Positions 34,072-45,751 of a DNA stretch of 64,000 nucleotides are shown piece after piece. Location: assembly GCF_008329605.1 (NCBI RefSeq), contig NZ_NPKO01000004.1, positions 434,001 through 498,000 on the forward strand, read 5' to 3'. Position numbers and translations under genes: made by a program. The DNA is from Mycolicibacterium sp. P9-64. GTDB taxonomy: Bacteria; Actinomycetota; Actinomycetes; Mycobacteriales; Mycobacteriaceae. Each line of letters begins with the position of its first letter. The first letter of the stretch is position 1. The notes beneath the pieces were generated by a model, which saw only the letters and a list, made by a program, of their open reading frames with translations, was not told the origin of the DNA and did no database searches.

Positions 34072-35823
34072 ATGGACGCACCGTTGAAGACTCGTGGTCG
34101 GCGAAACGTCGCCGCCGTTCTGGCATCAGGAGTGGTGATCTCCCTGACGGCCATGACGTCGGGCGTTGCACCGGCATTCGCCGATCCGAAATCCGATCCG
34201 GTCTCGCCGACGACCATCGTCGCCGTCCCGGAGCCGGCCCCGGTGCAGCAGGCCCCTCAGGGGGCGCCTGCACCGAAACCCCAACAGCAGGCGCCGGTCA
34301 TCGCCGAACCGCCCGCTGCACCACCGGTCCAGGCACCGCCCCCGCCCAAGGTTCCAGAGGCGCCGGTCGTCACGCAGGCACCGGTGACCCAGGCGCCAGC
34401 CCCACAAACCCAAGCGCCGGCCCTCGTACAGACCCCGACCAAGACCCAGGCCCCGGTGACCCAAGACCCGCCGGTGACTCAAGACCCGCCGGTGACTCAG
34501 TCGGCACCCGCCAAACCCCCGACGGTCGCACCGACCACGGCAGCGAGTGCTCCCGCGACCAGCGCTGAACCGCCTGCGCCGCCCACCACCCGCAAGCCCT
34601 CGGTGGACCCGGCGCCGAAGCCGGCCGAGCCGACGACGAGCACGTCGGCCGCGCCCGCGCCGAACAAGCCAGAAGAGCTGGCGCCCGAGTCGTCGGACAC
34701 GTCATCCTCGCCGGTGACCACCAGCGCGTCGCCGGCGCCGCCGTCCGGGTCGACGCCTCCGTCGCCCGCCCTCGTCGGTCCGCCATCGGAAGAGGCCAGC
34801 GCAACGGCGACGGCCGAGGCCGGTGCAACGCCGACCTCGGAGCGCCAGACGGCGTCGTCGAGCGTCTCGCAGGCCGCCAAGGAGATCGAGACCCTCGCAC
34901 CCGAGACGCTGAAGGCGCCCGAGCAGGACGTCGTGTTGGCCAAGAGTGCAAAACCCATCGAGCAGCTCGATCCCGTCGTGGCCCCGAAGCAGGACGTCGA
35001 GGCCATCGCGAAGTCGATCGACCTGCCCAACTTCGACCGCAACATTCGTGACTTTCGGGATGACAACGACTCCAGAAGGGACAACGCCTTCTTCCCCGGT
35101 GACGACCACCGCTGGGACCGCAACGTGCGGCAGTGGGATCCGAACTGGGTGCAGTACGACGACTACTACCGGCCGGTGATCTCCAACCCGTACCGCAACC
35201 CGGTGAAGATCGTCTACATCTATCAGAACTCTCCTCGGATCGTGTACATCCCGCCGCTGCAGCGGATCATCCTGGAGGTGGCGCAATTCGCCGCGTACAG
35301 CTTCACGGCCATCGTCACCAACGCCGTCAATACCGCCGTCAACGTGGCGGTTGGCAGCTTCTTCGGTGGTGGTTACTACCCGGGCATCGGGTTGCCGTTG
35401 CCTCCTCCGCCGCCACCGCTGTTCCGCTACGACAACGTGCCGGTTCAGGTTCGGTACACCAACAACAGGGTCTACGAGCCGTTCCGGGTGCAACGCATCG
35501 TCGACGTCGGTGACGACAGGCAGTACGGCGAGCGCAAGGTTCTGCTCGACGGCGTGACGCCGGCATGGGGGGAGTGGAAGCAAACCCCAAGTGGCGAACG
35601 GCAATTCGAGGTGCACCGGACTCAGCAGTTCCCTGGCCTCGACGAGCCGCGCGAAGGTCCGTTGCCCGGCGACTACCAGCTGAGGCTCGCCTCGGATGAG
35701 TCGCCGACGGGCTTCAAGGGCCGGGACGCCTTCCTCCTGACGACGGCGGTGGTGCTCGGCGCCCTGAGCCTGCTCGCGGTGGGATGGGCGATGCTGCTCG
35801 GGCGCCGCCGTACCCAGCACTGA
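34072..35823 (+). CDS. Proline-rich secreted/cell-wall protein with C-terminal membrane anchor
   Basis: The start MDAPLKTRGRRN gives a good signal peptide with AFA cut near residue 37 and GAGGAGC about 10 bp ahead; ATG 34048 is an alternative. The next 250 residues are low complexity, rich in Pro, Ala, Thr, Glu and Lys (PVTQ repeats), as in mycobacterial wall proteins. A folded domain follows near 350-550, with aromatic-rich segments (RNPVKIVYIYQNSPRIVYIP, WGEWKQTPSGERQFEVH). A C-terminal helix (about 555-578) ends in GRRRTQH. It probably spans the wall with its tail anchored in the membrane. No homologous domain recognised. Confidence 0.72.
   Translation: MDAPLKTRGRRNVAAVLASGVVISLTAMTSGVAPAFADPKSDPVSPTTIVAVPEPAPVQQAPQGAPAPKPQQQAPVIAEPPAAPPVQAPPPPKVPEAPVVTQAPVTQAPAPQTQAPALVQTPTKTQAPVTQDPPVTQDPPVTQSAPAKPPTVAPTTAASAPATSAEPPAPPTTRKPSVDPAPKPAEPTTSTSAAPAPNKPEELAPESSDTSSSPVTTSASPAPPSGSTPPSPALVGPPSEEASATATAEAGATPTSERQTASSSVSQAAKEIETLAPETLKAPEQDVVLAKSAKPIEQLDPVVAPKQDVEAIAKSIDLPNFDRNIRDFRDDNDSRRDNAFFPGDDHRWDRNVRQWDPNWVQYDDYYRPVISNPYRNPVKIVYIYQNSPRIVYIPPLQRIILEVAQFAAYSFTAIVTNAVNTAVNVAVGSFFGGGYYPGIGLPLPPPPPPLFRYDNVPVQVRYTNNRVYEPFRVQRIVDVGDDRQYGERKVLLDGVTPAWGEWKQTPSGERQFEVHRTQQFPGLDEPREGPLPGDYQLRLASDESPTGFKGRDAFLLTTAVVLGALSLLAVGWAMLLGRRRTQH
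34453..34499 (+). repeat. 18-bp tandem repeat inside the proline-rich protein
   Basis: The 18-bp unit (CCGGTGACCCAAGACCCG and near copies) is repeated at 34453-34470 and 34471-34488 and partly from 34489. It encodes the PVTQDP repeats. Such a short in-frame repeat can change copy number by slippage. Confidence 0.6.
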
Positions 35824-35989
35824 GTACGCGGTTTCGCCTCGATTCAGGTGACGTGGTTGGCTGGACGGTAATTCGCGGGGCGGATCCCCGCGCCCGGCCC
35901 ACCCGCCGGAGCTAGTCGTTAGCTAAACTAGTCAATGGTCGTATCTCACAGCGCGGTGAGGGCGTTGCCACCTGATGAGGAGCAGTCCC

Positions 35990-36883
35990 GTGACCCTTAA
36001 CACCATCGCGCTCGAGCTCGTGGCGCCCAATGTCGAACATGGCCACGAGCAGGCATTGGAAGAGGCGCGGAAGGTACTGCGGAGCTCCGCGGAGTCAGGC
36101 CTCGACGGAGTCATCCGGCACGTCATGATGCCCGGAATGATCGAGGAGGACGCTGGCAGGCCCATCGAGATGAAGCCGAAGATGGACGTGCTGGACTTCT
36201 GGCAGATCATCAAGCCGGAGCTGCCAGGCGTGAAGGGCCTGTGCACCCAGGTCACCGCGTTCATGGACGAGCCGACCCTGCGCGGCCGGTTGACCGCGCT
36301 CGGCGACAGCGGTATCGAGGGCATTGCCTTCGTCGGCGTCCCACGCACCATGAACGACGGGGAGGGCTCCGGTGTCGCGCCCACCGACGCGCTGTCGATC
36401 TTCGAGGAGCTGGTGGACAACCGCGGCGTGATCCTGATTCCGACCCGCGACGGTGAGCATGGCCGGTTCGACTTCAAGTGCAAGCAGGGTGCCAACTACG
36501 GCATGACCCAGCTGCTCTACTCGGACACGATCGTCGGGTTCCTCAAGGACTTCGCCGAGACCACCGACCACAGGCCGGAGATCCTGCTGTCGTTCGGCTT
36601 CGTGCCACAGGTCGAGGACCGGGTCGGCCTGATCAAGTGGCTCATCCAAGACCCAGGGAATGCCGCGGTCGCCGCCGAGCAGGAGTTCGTCAAGTCGCTC
36701 GCCGGTACCGAGCCAGTGCGCAGGCGCCAGCTTCTGGTCGACTTGTACAAGCGGGTGATCGACGGCGTCGGCGACCTCGGGTTCCCACTGAGCGTCCACT
36801 TCGAGGCGACCTACGGCGTCAACAAGGCAGCCTTCGACACCTTCGGTGAAATGCTCGCCTACTGGTCACCTACGCCAGCCTGA
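35990..36883 (+). CDS. metF: Mycobacterial-type methylenetetrahydrofolate reductase (MetF)
   Basis: This 297-residue protein starts at GTG 35990 with AGGAG 7 bp ahead; a start at 35975 is upstream. It begins VTLNTIALELVAPNVE and carries the segments RHVMMPGMIEED, GLCTQVTAFMDEP, VGVPRTMNDGEGSG and GMTQLLYSD. I recall these from Rv2172c, the FAD-independent mycobacterial MTHFR that supplies 5-methyl-THF for methionine. It lacks similarity to the flavin barrel of classical MetF. The family identity is firm; the enzyme activity follows from published work on the mycobacterial family. Confidence 0.85.
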   Translation: MTLNTIALELVAPNVEHGHEQALEEARKVLRSSAESGLDGVIRHVMMPGMIEEDAGRPIEMKPKMDVLDFWQIIKPELPGVKGLCTQVTAFMDEPTLRGRLTALGDSGIEGIAFVGVPRTMNDGEGSGVAPTDALSIFEELVDNRGVILIPTRDGEHGRFDFKCKQGANYGMTQLLYSDTIVGFLKDFAETTDHRPEILLSFGFVPQVEDRVGLIKWLIQDPGNAAVAAEQEFVKSLAGTEPVRRRQLLVDLYKRVIDGVGDLGFPLSVHFEATYGVNKAAFDTFGEMLAYWSPTPA

Positions 36884-36949
36884 ACAGACCGAAACCCCGG
36901 ACGCATACTTCGAGAATTGACGAATTGACGCTGCCGCGGTCTTGGTCCT

Positions 36950-37005
36950 AAAAATACAAAAAACCCTGCGCTGGAATCGGATTAATCCGATCGTTCAGCG
37001 CAGGG
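36950..37005 (-). terminator. Intrinsic terminator behind the cold-shock gene
   Basis: On the minus strand a stem CCCTGCGCTG/CAGCGCAGGG (36996-37005 with 36964-36973), with an inner palindrome ATCGGATTAATCCGAT (36976-36991), is followed by a T-rich run (TTTTTTGTATTTTT, 36950-36963). It lies 15 bp after the stop of cspA (37021). This is a textbook rho-independent terminator and is rare in mycobacteria. Confidence 0.9.
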
Positions 37006-37020
37006 AATTTCGCAAGCGTC

Positions 37021-37224
37021 TTAGACGGGCGTGACGCCGACTGCCTGAGGACCCTTGGCACCTTGGGCGATCTCGAACTCAACCCGCTGGTTCTCGTCGA
37101 GGGACCGGTAGCCTTCGCTCTGGATCTCCGAGTGATGAACGAACACGTCCTGCGCGCCGCCATCAGGAGAGATGAAACCGAAGCCCTTTTCGGCGTTGAA
37201 CCATTTCACAGTTCCCTGTGTCAT
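37021..37224 (-). CDS. cspA: Cold-shock protein, CspA family
   Basis: This 67-residue protein has the RNP1 and RNP2 motifs of the cold-shock domain: [10 protein letters not shown] (about residues 13-22) and DVFVHHSEI (about 26-34). It begins [17 protein letters not shown], the usual first residues. The start at 37224 is preceded by an AAGAAAGAAG-rich ribosome region. It is an RNA chaperone that binds single-stranded RNA or DNA. The gene ends in a strong terminator, and a hairpin lies 47 bp upstream of the start. Confidence 0.95.
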   Translation of the reverse strand: MTQGTVKWFNAEKGFGFISPDGGAQDVFVHHSEIQSEGYRSLDENQRVEFEIAQGAKGPQAVGVTPV

Positions 37225-37270
37225 ACTTTTTACTTCTTTCTTCATTCTGAATGAGCGTAATTCGATACAC

Positions 37271-37296
37271 CCATGGGTGGAGCCTACCACCCATGG
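37271..37296. promoter_or_regulatory. 10-bp inverted repeat upstream of cspA
   Basis: CCATGGGTGG (37271-37280) and CCACCCATGG (37287-37296) are perfect arms with a 6-bp loop. It lies 47 bp upstream of cspA and 65 bp beyond the stop of the gene at 37361. No T-run follows, so an operator or a 5' leader hairpin for cspA is more likely than a terminator. Confidence 0.6.
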
Positions 37297-37360
37297 CTAG
37301 TCCATCGGGACAATCATTCGCCCCACTTTTACGCAGGATTCAGTGCGCCCGCCGCTGATG

Positions 37361-37834
37361 TCAGCGTGCGACGGGCCAGTCCCACACCGACATGTCGTCG
37401 GCGGGGTAGTTGTTGCAGACCTCGGTGGCGTGCGCCACGACGCCCTTGTTGTTGAAGAAGACCTTGGCCCAGTTGCCCCAGTGGGTGGCCACCTGCTCGT
37501 AGTACACGTTGGTGGCGGTGTCCTCGGAGTACTGCCGGCGACCGGCGTAGTCCAGCGAGAAGAACCAGTGGATCCGGTCCTCGGCCATCTGCTGGATGTC
37601 TTGGGGCCGGTTGGCCTTGTCCATCATGTAGCGCTCGAAGTACACCGGGCTGGTGTCGCGCGCGGCCTGCAGGTACTGCTCGGCGTTGCACGTGGTCTTG
37701 AGCATCTTGTTCGGGATGGGGTAGTCCTCCGTCGAATCGGCCGAGGCCGGTCCGGCGAGTCCGGTCGCCAGCGCGCCACACGCGGCGGCGACGATGCCAC
37801 CGCGGAGCACGAGACTGCGAATGTTCTTGATCAT
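37361..37834 (-). CDS. Secreted protein of the second mmpS-mmpL operon (DUF5078-like)
   Basis: This 157-residue protein has a signal peptide ([19 protein letters not shown], with ASA before Asp, cut near residue 32). The mature part is rich in aromatic residues ([30 protein letters not shown]) and has two cysteines. This resembles the DUF5078 proteins found with MmpS/MmpL genes. The ATG overlaps the mmpL stop by 4 bp. It is probably exported and may help the MmpL system in the wall. The function is unknown. Confidence 0.75.
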   Translation of the reverse strand: MIKNIRSLVLRGGIVAAACGALATGLAGPASADSTEDYPIPNKMLKTTCNAEQYLQAARDTSPVYFERYMMDKANRPQDIQQMAEDRIHWFFSLDYAGRRQYSEDTATNVYYEQVATHWGNWAKVFFNNKGVVAHATEVCNNYPADDMSVWDWPVAR

Positions 37835-40734
37835 GACGATCCTCCTGGAGCCGATGGGACGGGTTCTGGGTCCTTGGGTGGCGATGGCCACGGCGCGGGT
37901 ACCGGCCGTGCCCGCACGGCTCGTGGCCACCAGAACCACTTGCCGAGCAGGGCGGCGATCGAGGGCATCATGAGCGACCGAACGATCAGGGTGTCGAACA
38001 GCAGACCGAGACCAATGGTAGTACCCACCTGCCCAATCACGGTCAGCTCACTGACCGCCATGGACATCATCGTGAACGCGAACACCAACCCGGCGGAGGT
38101 CACCACCGACCCCGTGCCGCCCATCGCGCGAATGATGCCGGTGTGCAGGCCCGCGTGTATCTCTTCCTTGAACCGGGCTACCAGTAGCAGGTTGTAGTCA
38201 GCGCCGACGGCCAAAAGGATGATCACGGCCATCGGCAACACCATCCAGTGCAGCTCGATCCCGATGATGTGTTGCCAGATGAGCACCGACAAGCCGAACG
38301 ACGCCCCAAGTGACAACAGCACCGTGCCGACGATGACGGCGGATGCCACCACGCTCCTGGTGATGATCAACATGATGATGAAGATCAGCCCGAGCGCGGA
38401 GATCGCGGCGATCATCAGGTCGTACGACGCCCCGTCGGACATGTCCTTGAACGTGGCCGCGGTACCGGCGAGGTAGACCTTCGAGCCCTCCAACGGAGTG
38501 CCCTTGACGGCCTCCTTCGCGGCCTGCTTGATGGCATCGATGTGGTCGATGCCCTCCTGGCTCATCGGATCGCCCTCGTGGCTGATGATGAAGCGCACCG
38601 ACTTGCCGTCCGGCGATATGAAGTTCTTCATGCCGCGTTTGAACTCGGCGTTCTCGAACGCCTCGGGCGGTAGATAGAAGGAATCGTCGTTCTTCGATGC
38701 GTCGAACGCCTCGCCCATGGCGGATTGGTTCTCTTGCATCGCGGTCGTCTGGTCCTGCATGCCCTTTTGGGTGGCATACATGGTCAGCATGATCCGCTTC
38801 ATGTTCTTCATCGTGTCGATCATGGGCGGCATCAACGCGACCATCTGCGGCATCAGCACGTCCAGGCGTTCCATCACGGGAAGCAGTTCCTGGATGTCGG
38901 TGGTCATGATGTCGATGCCGTCGAGGGTGTCGAAGATCGACCTGATCGAGAAGCAGACGGGGATGTCGTAGCAGTGCGGTTCCCAGTAGAAGTAGTTCCG
39001 CATCGGCCGGAAGAAGTCGTCGAAGTTGGCGATGTCGTCGCGCAATTCGGCGACGTCGACCGTCATGTTCTTCATCTTGCCGACCATGTCGTGCATGAGG
39101 TCGGCCATCTGCTTGGTGATGTTCGACATCTTGGTCATCGAGTCGATGGTCGTCTGCATGTCATCGGCCTGTTTGAGCATGTTGGCCGTGACGTCCTGGT
39201 TGTACTTCTCGTTCATCTGCTGCGTCGTGCCGTTCATGCTGATCTGGAACGGAATCGACGTGTGCTCGATGGGAGTGCCCAGTGGACGGGTGATCGCCTG
39301 CACGCGCGCGATGCCCGGCACCCGGAACACGGCCTTCGCGATCTTGTCGATCACCAGGAAGTCAGCCGAGTTGCGCAGGTCGTGATCGCTCTCGATCATC
39401 AGCAGCTCGGGGTTCATCCGGGCCTGCGAGAAGTGCCGGTCGGCGGCCGCGTAGCCCTCGTTGGACGGAAGGTCCTGGGGCAGGTAGTTGCGGTCGTTGT
39501 AGTTGGTCCGGTAACCGGGCAGGGTGAGCAGACCAACCAGCGCGAGCGCGATCGTCCCGACCAGGATGGGGCCGGGCCACCGCACCACGGCGGCACCGAT
39601 CTTGCGCCACCCACGGACGCGCATCGCCCGCTTGGGTTCGAGGAAGCGGGCGGCCACGGTGATCACCGCTGGGCCGAGGGTGAGCGCGGCACTGACGCAG
39701 ATCACCATGCCGATGGCCAGCGGGATGCCGAGCGTTTGGAAGTACGGAAGCCTGGTGAAGTGCAGGCAGAAGGTGGCACCCGCAATGGTCATGCCCGAGC
39801 CGAGGATGACGTGGGCCGTGCCACCAAACATGGTGTAGTAGGCCGATTCTCGGTCCTCGCCGGCCCCTCGTGCTTCCTGATATCGGCCTATCAGGAAGAT
39901 GGCGTAGTCGGTGGCCGCGGCGATGGCCAGCGTGACGAGCAGGTTGGTGGCGAAGGTCGAGAGTCCAATGATGTTGTAGTAGCCGAGGAACGCGACCACG
40001 CCGCGGGCGGCTGCCAACTGGAGCACGACCATTACCAGCACGATGCCGACGGTGGCGATCGACCGGTAGACGAGCAACAGCAGAATGATGATCACCGAGA
40101 ACGTGACCATCTCGATGAGCTGCATGCTTCGGTCGCCGGCGACTTGCTGGTCGGCCTGCAGCGCGCTAGGTCCCGTGACGAAGGCCTTCACTCCGTTGGG
40201 CGCCTGGACGCTCTCGACGATCTTCTGGACGGACTCGACCGATTCGTTGGCCAGTGACTCGCCCATGTTGCCTGCGAGATACACCTGGACGTAGGCGGCC
40301 TTGCCATCGTTGCTCTGGGAACCGGCGCCGGTGAGCGGGTCGCTCCAGAAGTCCTGCACGTGCTCGACGTGCTTGGGGTCGGCCTCGAGCTTCTTGATGA
40401 TCTCGTCGTAGTACTTGTGGGCGTCGGCGCCCAGTTGCTCCTGGCCCTCCAGCACGATCATGACCGAGCTGTTCGACTTGAACTCCTGGAACTGCGAGCC
40501 GACCTCCTTCATGGAGATCACCGACGGGGCGTCGTTGGGGCTCATCGACACCGAGCGCAGCTGTCCGACCTTCTCCAGCTGCGGGACGATGACGTTGAGC
40601 AGGGCGATGAGGGCGACCCACGCGACGATGACGATTACCGCAAACTTGCGGATGTTCCTGGGGAGGAAGGGATGGGCCTGCTGCTGCGCGACCGGAATCT
40701 CTTCGGTGGTTGGCTCGTTGGTGGGGGCACTCAT
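37831..40734 (-). CDS. mmpL: MmpL-family RND transporter, second operon
   Basis: This 967-residue transporter has the same layout as the first one: a helix near 27-45, a periplasmic domain, a helix cluster around 205-350 with [19 protein letters not shown], a second periplasmic domain, and a second cluster with [18 protein letters not shown]. The second periplasmic loop has a long helical segment ([25 protein letters not shown]), more helical than the first copy. It is co-transcribed with mmpS (ATGA overlap) and a secreted protein. It may be MmpL4/MmpL5-like, but this needs a tree. Substrate not readable. Confidence 0.93.
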   Translation of the reverse strand: MSAPTNEPTTEEIPVAQQQAHPFLPRNIRKFAVIVIVAWVALIALLNVIVPQLEKVGQLRSVSMSPNDAPSVISMKEVGSQFQEFKSNSSVMIVLEGQEQLGADAHKYYDEIIKKLEADPKHVEHVQDFWSDPLTGAGSQSNDGKAAYVQVYLAGNMGESLANESVESVQKIVESVQAPNGVKAFVTGPSALQADQQVAGDRSMQLIEMVTFSVIIILLLLVYRSIATVGIVLVMVVLQLAAARGVVAFLGYYNIIGLSTFATNLLVTLAIAAATDYAIFLIGRYQEARGAGEDRESAYYTMFGGTAHVILGSGMTIAGATFCLHFTRLPYFQTLGIPLAIGMVICVSAALTLGPAVITVAARFLEPKRAMRVRGWRKIGAAVVRWPGPILVGTIALALVGLLTLPGYRTNYNDRNYLPQDLPSNEGYAAADRHFSQARMNPELLMIESDHDLRNSADFLVIDKIAKAVFRVPGIARVQAITRPLGTPIEHTSIPFQISMNGTTQQMNEKYNQDVTANMLKQADDMQTTIDSMTKMSNITKQMADLMHDMVGKMKNMTVDVAELRDDIANFDDFFRPMRNYFYWEPHCYDIPVCFSIRSIFDTLDGIDIMTTDIQELLPVMERLDVLMPQMVALMPPMIDTMKNMKRIMLTMYATQKGMQDQTTAMQENQSAMGEAFDASKNDDSFYLPPEAFENAEFKRGMKNFISPDGKSVRFIISHEGDPMSQEGIDHIDAIKQAAKEAVKGTPLEGSKVYLAGTAATFKDMSDGASYDLMIAAISALGLIFIIMLIITRSVVASAVIVGTVLLSLGASFGLSVLIWQHIIGIELHWMVLPMAVIILLAVGADYNLLLVARFKEEIHAGLHTGIIRAMGGTGSVVTSAGLVFAFTMMSMAVSELTVIGQVGTTIGLGLLFDTLIVRSLMMPSIAALLGKWFWWPRAVRARPVPAPWPSPPKDPEPVPSAPGGSS

Positions 40735-41159
40735 GCAGATTTCACCAGGCAGAAGGTCTGGGCGGTCACGCCGGTCGAAGTCCTCTCGTCCTTCACTTCG
40801 TCATCGACGGTGATGCGGCAGGAGATGGTGTTGCCGTCGCCTTGGGCGACGATGTTCGGCAGCACCGACGGTGCGGTGGTGCTCAGCGTCAGGCTCCACG
40901 GCAGCGCGGCGCCATCGAGCCGCTGCGGCTTCGAATCCAGGTCGAGGTAATTGATGTCCGCGTAAGTGCCAGAGCCGAATATCTCGTATTTCACGACTTT
41001 CGGATTGAACGGCTCGGCATCGTCGGCGAAGTTCTTCGGCGTGACGATGATGCCCTCCGCGCCGAAGAAGCCACGGATCCGCTGAACGGTGAATCCCGCG
41101 ATCACGACGACCAGCACGATCACTAGCGGAATCCACACTCGCTTGAGAACGGAGATCAT
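40731..41159 (-). CDS. mmpS: MmpS-family accessory protein, second operon
   Basis: This 142-residue protein has an N-terminal helix ([16 protein letters not shown], near 10-25) and a periplasmic domain with [18 protein letters not shown] and the cysteine pair ([18 protein letters not shown]). It begins [12 protein letters not shown], as many MmpS4/5-like proteins do. It starts the operon and its start overlaps the stop of a 33-codon upstream frame. The upstream region has a 10-bp palindrome and AT-rich repeats, so a repressor is likely. Confidence 0.92.
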   Translation of the reverse strand: MISVLKRVWIPLVIVLVVVIAGFTVQRIRGFFGAEGIIVTPKNFADDAEPFNPKVVKYEIFGSGTYADINYLDLDSKPQRLDGAALPWSLTLSTTAPSVLPNIVAQGDGNTISCRITVDDEVKDERTSTGVTAQTFCLVKSA

Positions 41160-41257
41160 GACTGGCGGACCACCGTGCCGGAACCGGGCGCTGCGTCCGT
41201 GTTCGTCGAATCGGCCGCGGTCGTCGCGTTCATCCCCACCTCGATCTTTTCAGTCAC
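41156..41257 (-). CDS. Possible leader peptide in front of mmpS
   Basis: A 33-codon frame starts at GTG 41257 (or ATG 41233, 25 codons, with GAGGTGGGG directly ahead) and stops in an ATGA overlap with the mmpS start. Residues are polar (NATTAADSTNTDAAPGSGTV). The overlap would couple translation of the leader to mmpS. It could be chance, or the true N-terminus of another form. No homologs can be claimed. Confidence 0.4.
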   Translation of the reverse strand: MTEKIEVGMNATTAADSTNTDAAPGSGTVVRQS

Positions 41258-41281
41258 GGACGGATCTCGCTCGCGTGACAG

Positions 41282-41291
41282 ATTAGCTAAT
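41282..41291. promoter_or_regulatory. ATTAGCTAAT palindrome upstream of mmpS (second operon)
   Basis: A perfect 10-bp palindrome lies 25 bp before the leader frame and 123 bp before mmpS. A second copy of GATTAGCT follows at 41302-41309. The core TTAGCTAA also occurs upstream of metF (35919-35926). This suggests a shared repressor site. Confidence 0.5.
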
Positions 41292-41434
41292 GTAACTGAT
41301 AGATTAGCTGGGTTAAGTTAATCATGGCGACCCTACCTCGTGGCCGCTACGTGCCGGGTGCCTCGGACCACGTGGCGGGGCGGGTCAAAGGGGTTGCGAG
41401 GCAAGTGAATCACGCGGCCAGGCGATTGGGGTAA

Positions 41435-41818
41435 GTGAGAAAAATGAGTGGGCATAGAATTCGCAATGTGAAGTCAGTGATCTTGACAACAATCGCGTTG
41501 GCCGTCGGTATCGTCCTTGCCGCACCGGCGAATGCGGACCCGGATACCGATTTCAGCAATGAGCTGCACGTTTACGGTATCTACGGGCCGAAGGACTACA
41601 ACGCCTGGATCGGCAAGATCACGTGCAAGCGGCTGCGCACCGGGCTCGACGCCAACGCGGGTGAAGCGGCGGTGTTCCTGAAGAAGAACCTCGACAAGGA
41701 CAGCACCGAGCAGCAGGTGTACCAGTTCCTCAACGCGTCGATCAACTACTACTGCGAGGATCAGCGCGGCGTCATCACGGCCGCCGCGGGAATCCCCGCG
41801 GCGGCACCCGTCAGCTGA
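41435..41818 (+). CDS. Secreted DUF732-family protein
   Basis: This 127-residue protein starts at GTG 41435 or ATG 41444. A signal peptide (VILTTIALAVGIVLAAPANA) is followed by the DUF732 domain with FSNELHVYGIYGPKDYNAWI, ITCKRL and YYCEDQ. The two cysteines (about residues 67 and 106) probably form a disulfide. DUF732 proteins are small, exported and common in mycobacteria with unknown function. It is convergent with glgP. Confidence 0.83.
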   Translation: MRKMSGHRIRNVKSVILTTIALAVGIVLAAPANADPDTDFSNELHVYGIYGPKDYNAWIGKITCKRLRTGLDANAGEAAVFLKKNLDKDSTEQQVYQFLNASINYYCEDQRGVITAAAGIPAAAPVS

Positions 41819-41823
41819 GTCCG

Positions 41824-44325
<2,502 letters not shown>

Positions 44326-44424
44326 GGCGCGATTCTCGCAGTGGTGCGTGCACGCCGCACTCGCAACGGGCGTCGCAGAGGTGAACGCGGGCACACGGGG
44401 ACATGATGCCGGAACGCGCCGGGG

Positions 44425-45165
44425 TCAGCCGGCGCCCTTACCGTTGTCCACCCGGTACACCGCACCGTGGATGGCAGCGGCGTCGTCGCTGCCAAGGAAG
44501 GCGATCACCTTGGCAACGTCGGCGGTCTCCATGAAGCCGCGTGGCGAGGCGATGCGCAGGATCAGATCCCAGTCCGCGTTCTCGGGTGCCTCGAATTCCG
44601 TTGCCTGTGCCGTCGGCATCCCGCCCGGGCACACCACGTTCACCCGCAGCTTGTCCTTGGTGAACTCGATCGCCAGCGCCTTGGTGAGACCGACGAGGCC
44701 GTGCTTGGCCGCGCAGTACCCCGCTGAGTACACCTCGCCCTCGACTCCGGCGATGGATGCCACGTTGACGATGTTGCCGCCCACCTCCAGCAGGTGCGGA
44801 AGGGCGGCGCGGGACAGGTAGAACGGTCCATTCAGGTTGACCGCGAGATCGCGGTCCCAGTCCTCGTCGGTCGTCGTCTGGGTATGGCGCATCTTGTGAA
44901 AACCGGCGACGTTCACCAACACGTCGAGCCTGCCGAACGCGGCGACGCACGCGGCCACCGCCTCCCGGCACGCAGCAGGGCTGGTGACGTCCACCGACGA
45001 AAACTTGCCACCCGGTACGTCGGCGAACACCGTCGCCATCCGGTCGGCATCGCGTGCGATCCCGAACACCGAAGCGCCCCGTTCGGCAAACAGCTTCGCC
45101 GTCGCGGCGCCGAGCCCGGCCGATGTTCCAGTGATCAGGGCGACCTTGCCCTCGAGTGACGTCAT
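44425..45165 (-). CDS. Short-chain dehydrogenase/reductase (SDR)
   Basis: This 246-residue classical SDR has TGTSAGLG at residues 13-20 for cofactor binding and VNVAG near residue 85. The catalytic Ser lies in VNVASIAG and the YxxxK pair in YCAAKHG near 152-156. The start ATG 45165 is preferred over the longer frame because it begins MTSLEGKVALITG. It is divergent from the secreted protein at 45226. Substrate not known. Confidence 0.88.
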   Translation of the reverse strand: MTSLEGKVALITGTSAGLGAATAKLFAERGASVFGIARDADRMATVFADVPGGKFSSVDVTSPAACREAVAACVAAFGRLDVLVNVAGFHKMRHTQTTTDEDWDRDLAVNLNGPFYLSRAALPHLLEVGGNIVNVASIAGVEGEVYSAGYCAAKHGLVGLTKALAIEFTKDKLRVNVVCPGGMPTAQATEFEAPENADWDLILRIASPRGFMETADVAKVIAFLGSDDAAAIHGAVYRVDNGKGAG

Positions 45166-45225
45166 GGCTTGCACCTTCGCACAAAGCCGTGACTTTGCAA
45201 CGATGGCACTGCGATACTCGTCCGC

Positions 45226-45747
45226 ATGACGATCGCCCGTGTGCTCGCCGTCGCCGCCGCCTTTGCGAGCCTGGTGGTGGGTTTCGCGAGCCCAGCCCGC
45301 GCGGACCAGGTGATGGAGGGTGTCTACACCTACACCCAGGGCGACCTCGTCACGACGTGGACCATCTACCCGACGTGCGTTCCGACGGTCGGCGACCTGC
45401 GCGACAACCTCGAACTTCCCGTCGCGTGCACGCTGCACGTCGCCCCGGGGACGACGAAGGTCCTCGGCGGCGACGCCCGCCTGTCCGGCGGGGTGTGGGC
45501 GTACTCCAAGAATCTGCTGGACGGCTTCAAGTGCGCTGACGGCAGCACGGAGGCGATCTTGGAGAACTACAAGTTCGACGACGTCACCATGAGCGGCACC
45601 CGCTCGGTGACCCACAACGACGTGTGCGGCGTGCCCGCGGCGATCGACAACTACCCGTTCACGCTGACCTACCAGGGCCCGCTGCCGATGCCGACGGACC
45701 GCTACCCGCTGTATTGCGAGCCCGGCGGCCTGAAGCGCTGCTTCTGA
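45226..45747 (+). CDS. Secreted protein of unknown function
   Basis: This 173-residue protein has a signal peptide (VLAVAAAFASLVVGFASPARA) cut before DQV near residue 26. The mature part is a mixed beta domain with about six cysteines (for example PTCVPTV, KCADGS, DVCGVP and the CEPGG-KRCF end). This suggests a disulfide-bonded exported protein. I do not recognise the family. It is divergent from an SDR and convergent with the next. Confidence 0.72.
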   Translation: MTIARVLAVAAAFASLVVGFASPARADQVMEGVYTYTQGDLVTTWTIYPTCVPTVGDLRDNLELPVACTLHVAPGTTKVLGGDARLSGGVWAYSKNLLDGFKCADGSTEAILENYKFDDVTMSGTRSVTHNDVCGVPAAIDNYPFTLTYQGPLPMPTDRYPLYCEPGGLKRCF

Positions 45748-45751
45748 GCCG

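Noticed and set aside
34453..34499. CRISPR-like repeats
   Set aside because: The units are 18 bp, in frame, contiguous and coding, with no spacers. They are a protein repeat.
38725..40257. Plus-strand open frame opposite the second mmpL
   Set aside because: Same reason: antisense shadow, rich in His/Arg/Asp, no ribosome site, and the real gene is on the minus strand.
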